A stretch of DNA of 64,000 nucleotides, taken from positions 2,552,001-2,616,000 of the forward strand of contig NC_087095.1 of NCBI RefSeq assembly GCF_963855985.1, in the 5' to 3' direction. Position numbers and translations under genes: made by a program. This document shows positions 35,409 to 47,145 of this stretch, piece by piece; position 1 is the stretch's first letter; each line of letters begins with the position of its first letter. This DNA comes from Ostrinia nubilalis (lineage: Eukaryota; Arthropoda; Insecta; Lepidoptera; Crambidae). The notes under the pieces are model-generated. The model worked only from the letters and a program-made list of their open reading frames with translations. It was not told where the DNA came from and searched no databases.

Positions 35409-35542
35409 CGCCCGTATTCATAAACAGTACTATGAGGTCTCACAGTGCGCGTGGACGCACAGGGTGACACACGAACCAATCACAAAGCTCTATTCAACAC
35501 TGTGCGTTCGTTGGCTGCTTCACTTAAGCAAGCATTTATGAC
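35409..35542. mobile_element. Family C MITE, right end truncated
   Basis: Left end CGCCCGTATTCATAAAC; stops at AAGCAAGCATTTATGAC before the inverted right end. Confidence 0.7.
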
Positions 35543-35784
35543 TACCAGGCGTCAGTTCCGTCTCTTTAAACTAAAACTTAGTAATCATTTTAATTAGTGA
35601 TGGACCTAATTTACAGAAACTGCCAGGTCAGGCAACTTCTTAAGTTATTGGTACTGTTTTACTGCCTCTCACTCAACTACAAATACAAATAATATTAATT
35701 TAACTAAGCTATTTATTTTTGCTATTAAGCTTCGCTATTTCGCTTTCATCCTTGAAAATCAGCTAATAGGTAAATCTAAATTAA

Positions 35785-35932
35785 CGCCCGTATTCACAAA
35801 CATTACATTATGAGGTCTCACAGAGCGCGTAGACGCACAGGGTGACACATTAACTATTCATAGAGCTCTAATTAACGCTGTGCATTCGATTTGCGGCTTC
35901 ACTTAATCAAGCATCGTTTGTAAATACGGGCG
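35785..35932. mobile_element. Family C MITE
   Basis: Both ends intact (CGCCCGTATTCACAAACATT and TTTGTAAATACGGGCG), 240 bp after the previous copy and in the same direction. Confidence 0.8.
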
Positions 35933-36471
35933 TAAGTCATCACCATCATCAGCTATCGCCACAGCAAGCAATACTGACCTTCTGGAAACCCTGTTCAGGT
36001 CAGGAGGCTACCAATATCTTCTATTCTATGCTCTATTTAACGCGATGGTTGCATCGGAGGTTAAGCAAAACGTTTTCTGGTCGTAACCCACATTCAAATT
36101 GTAACCTTAAACATGCTGGATATAGACCTGAAAATCGTGGAAACGTAGAACTGTGTTACAACTGAGAACATTCAAATCCTGTTGTAGAGTAGCCCTACTA
36201 ACACGCCTGTAAGGTACTCGAGTAACTGAAGCCACGCAAAACGTGTTCGCCGTTCCTCACACTCCAATTACAATCCTAATATGAGCGAGTGAAATGGATA
36301 GCGATATCCAGACCGTATCGCAAGAGCCTAAGGTTTGGAATTTCAGATGATGATAGAGTACTATTACATTTGTACGGTTCGTTTGTTAATATTTATTCGA
36401 AGTAGTGATGTTTCTGAGAAATACAAATAAAAGAGGTTAATATACAGGTAACCAATACAATTTGCTTAGGC

Positions 36472-36502
36472 TGAGTTGCACCATCTTAACTAAAATAGTA
36501 AG
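36472..36502. mobile_element. Family B MITE, left end only
   Basis: Thirty bases of the left terminus; the rest is lost. Confidence 0.5.
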
Positions 36503-36628
36503 ACACGAGTCTTAAACGCGACCTGTTTGCTTGTGACCACGGCACTTTTATCGCGCCATTTTATAGATTTTACGCGATAAGCCCATACATGTATCGTCTG
36601 AAATCATGGATACGTCATAACATGAACT

Positions 36629-36716
36629 TGCATGCCTTTCAGCCCGATCCGTCCAGTGGTTTGGGCTGTGCGTTGATAGATCACTATGTCAGTCACCTTT
36701 GAGTTATATATGTCAC
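36629..36716 (+). repeat. Family E repeat, 3' part
   Basis: GCCCGATCCGTCCAGTGGTT and TGCGTTGATAGATCACTATG only. Confidence 0.7.
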
Positions 36717-37241
36717 CGTAAAATTGTGAATTCCGTCAGATTAAAATCTGACGTAGTTAAATTACAATCTAATCTAACCTAACCTAACCCACTGTTAGTT
36801 TACAATCTAACGCGTTATATTATAAACTGACAGAGTTCACTTTTTCACGTTGACATATATATTTAGATAACCCTATGATGTCCCCTAATCTATCCAACAC
36901 TTAACCGAAACAATCTTCACCTCCATCATTTCCCCGAAGTTTAAATTACGTGTAAAATATCAGCAAGATTGTCCCTGCCCTAAAAATAAAATAAAAGGCC
37001 TCATTTTGGAGGGCGTTACATATTTATACAAATCGTTTTTTTATACAAAGGCGTCATCTATTTGGGATTCGTCGACGTAATGACATTTTTATGAGATCGT
37101 AAAATTCTTAGCCCAAGCTCGCTTTAAGCTCATAGTTATTTATTTTAAGTGCCAAAGTAAGCTTTCTTGCGTGGTGTAACTAACAATTTGAGTAATCGCA
37201 AGTTTACCTTGGGCAATTGGACTTTTTCAATATATTTTATA

Positions 37242-37388
37242 ACGCCCGTATTTACAAACGATGCTTGCTTAAGTGAAGCAGCAAATCGAACGCACAGCGT
37301 TGAATAGAGAATGTAATTGGTTCGTGTGTCACCCTGTGCGTTCACGCGCACTGTGAGACCTCATAGTAATGTTTGTAAATACATGCGT
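37242..37388. mobile_element. Family C MITE
   Basis: Reverse direction; ends CGCCCGTATTTACAAACGAT and GTTTGTAAATACATGCG. Confidence 0.75.
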
Positions 37389-38059
37389 AAGACATGCAAC
37401 TGTAGGTTTAAGTATAAATGAAAATTGAATGTCAAGCTTGAAGACTATAGTTACAAAAAAAGATGGAGTTCGATTCCTGGTCGGATCAGTTTACAAAAAC
37501 GTTTTTCTAATTTTACACTCAGCTATAGGTACACCTCGGTCAAAATTCGTTGCCTCGTACCTACTTGAAATATTGTTAAGTATTTTTCAAGACTACTATG
37601 AATGGTATAGATTTGTCTGTCTTGAACTAATGTAAGTATGAGAGAGTCTACAACAACCTTGAAAATTGAATGAAAATGAAATATTTATTTCTTAGAAAGT
37701 CAAAAGTCCCTGTGAAAAACTATAATGGTAATTCTTTTTATAGATCTACAGTCTCAAAATAGTTATATTTATCACAAAATAAATCAGCTTTTCCAAGAAA
37801 TGTATGTCCAAAAATATACACGACCGTTATTATCACAGTTTTTCCCATTACCGAGGTAAAACGAATTTAACCTATTGTCAAGTAAAAAGCGTTCTTTGTA
37901 CGATCATAACATAACCTATGCTTATGTCAGTTACGAGTTGGTAGAAAAATTGTGGTTCCCTTTTGGACCTTGAGAGATAATAATAGAGAAGAAAATTTAT
38001 TCTCTATTATGATTTCTTTTATTCAGAATAATAGACGCAAATAACACCGATAATGCTAT

Positions 38060-38188
38060 AACCACAGAATATTAATAAGTACTACGTACGGAAGGTTTTC
38101 TTCGCGAAGGTATTTAAAAAAAACGTATGCTAATTTCGTCAACAATATGGTGTAATTTAGTTTGTCTCAAGAGTCAAGCACCATTTTG
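38060..38188 (+). repeat. Dispersed repeat, copy 2 of 2
   Basis: Same direction and order of blocks as 8578-8700; the flanks differ. Confidence 0.7.
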
Positions 38189-38245
38189 TTGAAAAACAAC
38201 AATTAACATATCCTGCCAGAGTTGCAATTGTGTTAATCAATTTGA

Positions 38246-38336
38246 TATTCATTTGACAGTTCAAAACGTTCGATAAAATCTGTTTAACAAGGCGTTTGAT
38301 ATAATGTAGCGTACGTATTTAACTGTCAAATGAATA
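38246..38336. repeat. Inverted repeat, 16-bp perfect arms
   Basis: TATTCATTTGACAGTT at 38246-38261 and its exact reverse complement at 38321-38336; probably a MITE core. Confidence 0.65.
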
Positions 38337-39489
38337 CGATTGCTTTACACAAGATCTATAATAATGAAACGTAACAAAACGTAGACAAACGCAATAAAGA
38401 AAAGTGTAAAGAAATAACCTAATAGTACAGCTCATTATTTCTGGTTCCTTACACAGAAGTGGTTATATTGAGTCGAAAATGCTCGAGGAAAACACGGTAC
38501 ATTATACGGCGTAGGATAAACATAAGCGTTATTATAAAGAGGCAAGTCCGGCGTCCCAGGTGTGTCTGTCCGCTTGATTTATAATTTAAGCCTACCCTTT
38601 GTTTTGGTTTAAGTTGCCAGAGGAAGCGGCTTGGCAATCAGGAGATATTTAGTCACGCTAGTCTATGATTCTCTCAAACTATAGATGGATAGAATAAAAC
38701 ACTGCGGACCTCTGGTTCCTGGGTTTTACTCTCACTCAATTTGTTTGATTAGAACATAGCAGACTTGAATCCATTGAATGAAAACTAAATTAGCAGTTAC
38801 ACTTTGCTTTGAAGGACATGATAGGCGGTCGCGTTGGCAATGCAATATTGTGTTGTGGTTGAGACACACAATAGAAGAAAAAGTGGTTTTAAAAACTGTC
38901 CAAAAGCATTATTTTGGCTGTGTTAGGTGCAAAGAGGGTTACCTACTCAAAAACAGATTTAAATATGATTTTTTATTTGGAAGCTTCTACCGATTTGACT
39001 GGTTCATGGTGTCCATTAAAATATACTGCTTTTTCAATTCAAATATTGGCGATCGAATTAATGCCAATAGCACATCCTCAACTCTACCTTTTGGACCGCG
39101 TCCCCGAAAGAGGTCTTCCCCTGGGTACTTTTGAAATAATCGTAAAAATGAGGAGTCGTGAGGAGGGCCGGCTAACGGGCCGTATTTACCGGGCTTGTTT
39201 CTTGTTCGCTCCTTTGGGTGGCTGAAGACAGAGGATACGCCTTATGGTGGTCGTATTTCTCAAAGAATTACCCCAACCCTATTCTTAGAATGTCCGCGTT
39301 AGAACTTACTTAATTTGCAATCTCCCAAAAGGACCTACGCACTGAGTAGGTACTGTAGAAATTATTATATCCAGCTATTCTAAAATAATTTCAGAAGAAA
39401 ATCAATATACAATATTGATATTTCATAGTTTAATTAATTGAACAGTGCATTTTTGATTTTTCATAAATCAATAAAGTCGCGTGTTTGGT

Positions 39490-39850
39490 GACCGCCTCTG
39501 TGGTTTAGTAGTAAGATCACCTGCTTCTGACTCAGAGGTTCCGGATTCGAATCCCAGTGGGGTCAGATTTTTCTGTTCGGTTTGGTTGGTGGCCTACTAC
39601 AAACAAGCCCTAGCTTGTTCTAAGTCTACCACCATTTTACCTAAATCTGTAGACAAAACAATAATGTTAATAGCATTGTTATTGTGTTCCGACAGTAAGA
39701 GGTTAAGATAGCCACATCCTCTGTGGTTGAGGATTCTGGGCGAAGTTCATTTCTTCCACCCCCGGCTTGATCATCATTTTCCATCATGTGGAATGCAGGC
39801 CAAGAGTTTTCTCGTTGATGTTAAGAAAAAAATATGTCCTATGTAATTAT
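39490..39850 (+). mobile_element. tRNA-derived SINE
   Basis: Head 39490-39565 resembles a tRNA: GACC at the start pairs with GGTC at the end, an A-box-like TGGTTTAGTAGTAAG lies at 39509, and a B-box-like GGTTCCGGATTCGAATCCC at 39537. The body to about 39850 has no match I recognise and its right limit is uncertain. The head is too worn to call a functional tRNA gene. Confidence 0.6.
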
Positions 39851-39929
39851 AAATAAACAACTTGAAAACATCGAACTGCCTAAGGCGGGAATCGAATCGC
39901 TTGCCGGGCGACTGGTCTTCCATCTGAAT

Positions 39930-42730
39930 TACTTAGACACTGAATGAATCCGTCGAAATTTTCAAGTTTAATACGCTATTACGGCCGCGTTTATGTAGAA
40001 GCGACTCTAATCGCTAAGAAATTTTAATAACTAAAAAATAAGTAGGTAATTGCAATTATTAGGAAAAATATGATTTGTAATTTAATCATCATTATCGCGT
40101 TAAATTTCACTTCCATTGCTCTCATTTTGATCTTTTTATGTGCCTGAGAAGATTATTGTGTCCGTTTGAACACGTCCTTTTATTTATTTCCACATTTTCC
40201 TCGAATATTGTAATATGAGGCAAAAACATTTTAATAACAATTTTATTTTCCTTATTTCTGCAAGATATACAATTTTAATATCGCAAAATTGGCTTCTCCA
40301 TTCCTTTGTGTTCCTGGAAGTTGTCCCTTTCGATAGAGGGAACAAAATTATTACGTCCCAAAGATCAATTGAGTAGCTTGGTTTTGCTACCTAATTGGAG
40401 TCAATTTGCCAAAGTGTCAGGCAGAATAGTGACGATGTGACGAATCAATTTTATCGATAGTTTCTCGTGGCGATACCTGAATGAAGCAATTACTATAAGA
40501 ATGCGAATAAATATTTTGTAGGTACAAAGACTCGCCTTGGCGTAATAAAAATATTTTACGGAGTGATTACGTTTTCAATTAATAGGTAGAAACAATATAC
40601 AAACACATTATAAAATAGCTATAATAAGATAAAGCAGCTTCATTAATTAATCACCGCTGTATAGAATTACTAAAATGTTCAACTGTCATTTCACCGAACG
40701 TGAACTCTTCGCAAGCTCACCTGCCTCGTTCAGAAAAGCATTGCACCAATCTATCAAGGATGTGAGTTTGTGATGGTCGATGTTTGTTTTTCTAGATCTA
40801 GACTTAATTTTAAAAAAATCTAATGTTTTGTTAAATGGTAAGCACCAAACGGAATGGAAAGCTGCCGAACGGATTTTGATGAAACTATTTATATTACACC
40901 AGAGTGCCATTTAGACTATTATAATTTGTGCACTAAGTACACAAATTTTAGTTTATACCGATATCTTTTCCACATATTTTGTTACTCTATCTGTGGACAA
41001 CGGGGCTGATTATGCTTTTACCTTAATATGTGTTCTAAGTCTATGTTTTATACTTAACAAATAAGTGTAATTGTTTGTTGTTCCAAAATAAACTAAAAAA
41101 TCACTTCCGAATATTAAAATATTTATTATTTTAAGATTTTGGGAATAAAAGCTTTAAAGTAGAATTACAAGACTTACTTTGATAAGTAAATGTTTACTTT
41201 GTTTACTTATACTCATTAAGATAAAGTATAGAGGAAAGCTTAGATGGAGATTCGAAAATCCTTGAATTAGTGTAAATGAGCTTTTTTTCTAATGTCAATA
41301 ACACTTAAGGCCATATAATAAAAATATGAGATGTACAAAAGTGGTACGAAAGACGCACATCGATGCTTTGGAGACTCTATTCCAGGATATTTGCAAGTGT
41401 CACACGATATCGGGTTGTCTCTTCGGATTTGAGTCATGAATTCCTTTTGTCACTTTCAGGAGTTCCTTTATGTTAGAGCTCTCAAACAAGCTGATAAAAC
41501 GTCTCAGATTAATCGATAAGATAAATAAATAATATGGATTTGGGAAGAAGGGAGTTTTTGTCTATTTGCTACAGACAATAAGGTCGGATTTCACCAATCA
41601 ACGAGTTTATGTGACATTGCTAAAGAGTTTTATTTATCATGATAACGGTTTGGTTTTGCTGACATAACAGAATACCTATAATTTTGTAGTTAATTTGCGT
41701 AAATAATGAAAACTACCTTATAGAGCTACCTGCATAGAGCCACTAGTTGTTCTAAGTATAACTGTTATCAGTTAACACACAGTCACATCAGCATTTGTGT
41801 TGTAAAGTCAATAATCGGGGACTTATTATAAATGTATTTTAAATGAGCTTTCAAAAGTTGATTCTTACATAATATAATATCTTATTACAAAGGGAATTTG
41901 TTAAATCAAATATTCAATTGACATTTTGATTTCTAAGCTAGTAATAATCAAGTTTCACAGTAGCATTACTCTGTTCTTATGAATAAAATGAATGATTTTA
42001 TCGGATTTCACTTGCAGCAACTGTTTTCAGATTAATCACGATTTTATGCAAATGTATTTTGTCATCCGCCATATTTTTCAAGACCACTCATATTATGATT
42101 GCATTACACGGATTAAATAAATAAATTGGATTCAGTTTTCATGTTATTTAAATCTGCGCGGTTTGCGGTCTGTATGAAGTGAATCAAACAATTTGCCCGA
42201 TCCGTCTGTTAAATCATGCATTTAACCCTTTACTTGGTGTAGGATGAACGATTGCCACTACAATTTGAACTTTATTGCAATGACATAAGGTACAAAATCA
42301 AATAAGAACATTTTTCTCTATTATACAGATGTTTCAGCGCGGAATTGATTAATATTTATGAACACATATATTTTAATTATTGAGCTTCATAATTCCATGT
42401 TCAAAATACGGTTGAGCTGGATACATTATTAATATTGTTATTCGTTTCAATAAACACAAAAAGCAGAATTTGTAAAGTCGGTTTACATTTGTAAGTCCAA
42501 GCTCAGCTACTAAAGCTTATCAAGAACTTTTTGTATTCAAAGTCATTAGGCGTTATGGTCATTTCTTTTCTCCAAAAGCTATGTGATTTGTCCCCACAAT
42601 TCATAAAGATCTTGTCATTATTATTATTTCAATCGTGATCAAGTTATTTTATGGAGTTAAAATAGGAGAGAGTTTTAAACAAAGATGAAGAATCTGATGT
42701 TCTGTTGATGGTACACTGTGTTGTTCTTCT
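39930..42730. other. No gene seen in 2.8 kb
   Basis: Uniformly AT-rich, with no repeat I could identify apart from a tRNA-like B-box in reverse (GGGAATCGAATCGC, 39889-39902). Confidence 0.5.
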
Positions 42731-42734
42731 CTAA

Positions 42735-42963
42735 GGCTGGGTTGCATCATCTTACTTTAACTTTGACAAACGTTAAAAATCTGTCAAACCCCATACAAAT
42801 AACCTCCTCCTTTTTTGAAGTCGGTTAAAATACTGGTTATCATTATAGTTACAGTCAAAGTTAAAGTCAAAGTCAAAGTCAAAGTCAAAATTTCTTTATT
42901 TGTTTAGATTAATAAATAGTTCTTACAAATCGTCATTTTGCTCTTAAGTGGTGCAACTCACCT
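42735..42963. mobile_element. Family B MITE carrying extra repeat sequence
   Basis: Left end at 42735 and right end GGTGCAACTCACC at 42963. Within lie a family G fragment (42805-42830, CCTCCTCCTTTTTTGAAGTC), a run of AAAGTC hexamers (42857-42893) and the tail of another retroelement, so it has been hit at least twice. Confidence 0.6.
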
Positions 42964-43132
42964 AAGTAAATAAAAAATGCACTTCGCTCGCTTCGTTCGC
43001 TCCGTGCTTCAAGAGTCGTTTCAGGCACTGCTTTGTAATTGAACAGGCAAAGGATGGCATGTCAAGTTAGCCTGAACACAGCTGTCAAGGTCCAGGTGAC
43101 AGAAAATGTCTGTCCTGCCAATCCAAATTAGA

Positions 43133-43488
43133 CTCCACGCAGAGAAAACTTTTGGTCGGCCGATAGTTTAGTCGGGCCATTGATTAGTGTGCTTACCATG
43201 AGTTTACGTTAGGTGTGCTCGCTAGCGAGTACGTCAAAAAATCTATGAAGATTTTAGTTCTTGAAAGTAGCCGCTAGGGGCGCTGTACAATCTGTCATTT
43301 TAATGTCATTTTTTACGCAGTCGCTAGCGAGTAATTAGCGCTAATAACGTAAACTCATGGTAAGCACACAGTATGAACTTGAATATGTATGAAAGTGCGC
43401 ACATTACACCGATTTAGCATCGGCCAATTTCTCATACTTTGAAGACAACCGAATTGTCAGCAGAAAAATAGTCTGTAGTCTGTGGAGA
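43133..43488. mobile_element. MITE of the TTTTGGTCGGCCGATAGTTT family, split by another MITE
   Basis: Left part 43133-43184 and right part 43372-43488 match, in order, the unbroken relative at 44994-45173 (TTTTGGTCGGCCGATAGTTT, GTGCGCACATTACACCGATT). The interruption is the element at 43185-43371. Confidence 0.7.
43185..43371. mobile_element. MITE with CAGTGTGCTTACCATGAG ends
   Basis: Ends TAGTGTGCTTACCATGAGTT and AACTCATGGTAAGCACACAG; arms include CTCGCTAGCGAG. Carries the CTCF-like variant CCGCTAGGGGCGCTG at 43271. Confidence 0.75.
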
Positions 43489-43917
43489 CTTTTATTGTAG
43501 GTACCTAAGAATAGAAACTGACAGTCGCATTACAATGAAACCGGAATTTCAACGTTTCTATAATTTGATAAAAATTTTTGATTGCAGAGGAAAAAAAGAA
43601 CAAAATGCTATCGCGGAAACTTTCTTAGCATCTATCTGTGTTTAAATAAATTGTTGCCATAATATATTTTTTTAGAATGTTTCAAATTCTTTTGGCAAAG
43701 ATTGCAAATAGTGTAGAGTCACAATGACTTTGGTTCGATCATGTAGGTAGATATACGAGAAGTTCTTAAATTATGACAATGGCTAATTTATTTTAACGTG
43801 TTTAAAAAAATAGTTTATTCAGTACATAGGCCTCAGTTTCCACAAATCAAACTAAGTACAGCCTTCTAGCTAGAGCGTTCGTAGTTTGCGAAGAGATGTG
43901 ACCAATCGTGTAACATT

Positions 43918-43980
43918 TAGCGTCGTTTCACGTCACGTCACGTCACGTCGTGTTACGTCACGTCACGTTACGTCACGTTT
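43918..43980. repeat. ACGTC pentamer array
   Basis: About ten near-perfect ACGTC/ACGTT units. Each junction gives CACGTCA, a half CRE-like site. A shorter run, GACGTGACGTGACG, is at 19042-19056. Confidence 0.75.
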
Positions 43981-44192
43981 GTAGCTGACATAGACCGCAT
44001 TAGTCAAAGGCTTTTCGCTGAACGCTGGTCACAGGAAGCGGCTATGTTAAACCCACTTGTGGAAATATTCCTTTAGTTACCAAATAAAAGAAAGATTGAA
44101 CATGGAGTACAAGGGTGCGTCCAAATTTAATAACATGTTAAATAACTTTGCAATTTATAAATAACATGTCACATTAATAAGGCAGATTGTAA

Positions 44193-44297
44193 GGTTGAGA
44201 TGCACCATCTTACTTTAACTAACATACGTCGGAAATCTGTCAAAATCCATACAAAAAACACCGGTTATTGTCACGATTAAATTAAGATCTCAACTTT
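44193..44297. mobile_element. Family B MITE, diverged
   Basis: Ends GGTTGAGATGCACCATCTTA and a worn AAGATCTCAACTTTA; core ACACCGGTTATTGTC retained. Confidence 0.65.
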
Positions 44298-44993
44298 AGT
44301 CATCTGTCTAATTATTAGCACACGTCGTCAATACTTACACAACTTGCTATGAATATACATAACTATGTATTATGTATATTCTATTACGTGATGTATATTA
44401 CAAGTAATGTATAGTCTAGACTCACCATTACAGCATATAAATTAAACTCCCGGCCAATAAATCAAATGAAACTATCCCAGTTTTAAGCTCCACGTCTCGG
44501 GATAAGCTGAAACAAAAAACAAAAATCCCTATGAATTAAGAACTTAACTTCGGACTGTGGGTCAGGAAGTTTTAATTGGAATGGTGGAACTTCAAAAGTG
44601 TATTTCTAGACGGATATTACGAGTGCCTAGTTACAAAGCCAAATGGAAACGGTTAAACCGCTCCAACTCTTAAAATTATTACGGAGTTTAGAATAAACGT
44701 TTTGGAATTGGTCCCAATACCAGGAATTTCGTAAAAAAAGATCTGGGAATACACAATACACAGAAATAAAGAGTAAAATGCATTGTTTTTGCATTCGTGG
44801 TATGCAAGTACAAGCTACCATAATCATGCAAGCAACAATTAAAAAGTAATTAAAATAAATATTAAAATTTTTCTTTGTTTGTATTTGATTTCATTGTGTT
44901 AATGAGATATTATATTCTTACAAGTAATATTTTTTCTTTAAAGCACCACTAGCCTTATTTTCACTAATTGCTGTCCATGGTTTATCTTAGCCT

Positions 44994-45173
44994 AGGCGCA
45001 GACCATCGATTTTTGGTCGGCCGATAGTTTAGTCGGGCAGTTGATCAGTATGGGCATGTAAATGGCATGTATGGAAGTGCGCACATTACACCGATTTGAT
45101 TTGGCCGATTCTTCATACAATTTAAAATCGGGCACAACACTATCGGCAAACTAAAAATTGGTGGTCTGCACCT
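44994..45173. mobile_element. 180-bp MITE, unbroken relative of 43133-43488
   Basis: Ends AGGCGCAGACCATCGATTTT and AAAATTGGTGGTCTGCACCT, arms continuing through GCCGATAGTT. Confidence 0.75.
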
Positions 45174-45646
45174 AGTCTTAATCTATCTTAATCTATATTG
45201 ATAATATTGTGTTATTGTTAAATTGATCGAGTTATTTATAAACGTTGTGGCTGCTTTCTTTTAGCACCGCTAGTTCAAGAGTGAACCTAAAGCGCGCAAA
45301 TTTTCTTATAATCTCAGTGTAACTTGGAATAATTTAGTGGAATAACTTTCGGTTTAAATTGGTTTGTATTTTAACAGCCCAGTTGTATCAAAGGAACAAG
45401 GAATGTTGACTTTTATGCTTATACTGCGTAGGCTGTCACAACTTGTCGAAATTCAGTTAAATGAGATTTAATTTAGATTGTATTGGGGATATTTTTAGAT
45501 AGATAAGTTCTTCATTTCAGTTACCGAATCCAACAGGTATTTTCATTCAGTAGCTAATTAATTATATTATTATGTAGGATAAGTCTAGATCTTCTTAAAT
45601 GCCTACTTAGTAGACTCTTATAATGAAAGCTAATGTTATCATCATC

Positions 45647-45781
45647 ACAAACGATGCTTGCTTAAGTGAAGCACCAGTACGAACGCACAGCGTTGAATAG
45701 AGCTCTGTTATTGGTTCATGTATCACCCTGTGCGTCCACGCGAACTGTGAGACCTCATAGTAACGTTTGTGAATACGGGCC
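45647..45781. mobile_element. Family C MITE, left end lost
   Basis: Starts within the terminus (ACAAACGATGCTTGCTTAAG) after a TCATCATCA run; right end GTTTGTGAATACGGGC intact. Confidence 0.75.
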
Positions 45782-45969
45782 TCAGTCTCTACTCCAGGAG
45801 CTTGACCATCTGTAATTTGAACTCTCTTCTCTACAAAAAAATGAGGATTCAGCCTGCTTACAAGTTGGAGAGGCTATATTTAAGTTTTTCATAGAATTGT
45901 TATTGTGTACCTCATAATAATAAATAGCTTTAATTCTTCGTACTTAAAAATACTCATGTTTTATACAAT

Positions 45970-46180
45970 ACTAGCGGCCGCCCGCGACTTCGAACGCGTG
46001 GATCCCGTTTTACCCCCTTAGGGGTAGAGTTTCGTAAAATCCTTTCTTAGCGGATGCCTACGTCATAATATCTACCTGCATGCCAAATTTCAGCCCGATC
46101 CGTCCAGTGGTTTGGGTTGTGCGTTGATAGATCAGTATGTCAGCCAGTCAATCAGTAACCTTTGAGTTACATATATTTAG
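45970..46180 (+). repeat. Family E repeat
   Basis: Best-preserved copy: CTAGCGGCCGCCCGCGACTT, TTTCTTAGCGGATGCCTACG, CAGCCCGATCCGTCCAGTGG, GTTGTGCGTTGATAGATC. Confidence 0.8.
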
Positions 46181-47131
46181 CTAGATACATTAATATACGA
46201 GCTATATTAAATTTATGAGCAAACTAGACATAGTGGAGACATTTTTGTACCAAAATTAAGAAGCCAACCTTATAAAATCTCGAATAATACGAAGAGTCAA
46301 CGTCTTCAAACAGTCAGTATTTTATCTGGGACGTAAATTTAATCAGCCAGAATTTGAGTGTTCGACATTCGGCTTAAATTAATAATATCATCAAAGGTAC
46401 CGAATAATTTGCCTTTTCAGTAATTCCGCAGGTCAGTTAAGGTGTATTCAGACTGTCAGATAACGTAATACGATTTAAGGACGTTTGCACAATTGAATTG
46501 AAATTCACAAATGAAGATCAAATCTGGGTGGGAACTATTGTAAGAAATGTTGAATGTGAAATGAAAAAGCATTTGTATAAAGAATTTAACATTAATTTGA
46601 ACCTTTTTCGTTTTAGATTCGCTCATATATCGAACTTCAAAGGCCGTAAATTTTACCACAAATACACGCATAAGATTATATTTTATGTACATTCCTTAGC
46701 AAATAATTTTCTAGATTCGCGACTGAAAAAGGTATAATCTTCTATATTTTTAAAAGTGTGTTAGTAGTACTTATACACTTACCTACTCGTTGATAATACA
46801 TACATAATGAAACAAAAGTATTATGCTTTGGTATTGCTTTTTTTTGCATTAAAATCGTTAAAACTTCTTATTGATACTTCATCATCATTGTGCTTTGTTT
46901 TCAGGACCTTTTTTAATATTATATATTTAAATTATTGACAGACATCTAATTTCAATACGAGGGATGCATAAATGTCTCTCATCTGTCCTGACTCCGGAAA
47001 GTAAGCGAACACAGCATTTAATTCCCGAAAATGACGACTCCAATTAATTTAAGTATCAATTAATTAGCTCAAAATCACCAACAGCCGCACTCGACGTCAC
47101 CACCACGCGGCGGGATTAGCAAAAATGGCGA

Positions 47132-47145
47132 CCGCTAGATGGCGC
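47132..47145 (+). promoter_or_regulatory. CTCF-like motif
   Basis: CCGCTAGATGGCGC fits the CTCF core CCASYAGRKGGCRS at 13 of 14 positions. It sits in a GC-richer, apparently non-repetitive stretch (47080-47320). Binding is inferred. Confidence 0.4.

Larger units (their letters stand above)
37390..39480. other. No gene accepted
   Basis: Contains the repeats listed at 38060 and 38246, a hairpin ATAATAGAGAA / TTCTCTATTAT (37980-38010), and two overlapping frames of 118 and 103 codons (38778-39134, 39 nt shared phase conflict with 38914-39225) with no recognisable domain. Confidence 0.45.

Noticed and set aside
38778..39225. Two overlapping frames of 118 and 103 codons
   Set aside because: Different frames over the same bases, no recognised motif in either.
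39490..39565. A true tRNA gene
   Set aside because: Stems are incomplete and the sequence continues into a SINE-like body.
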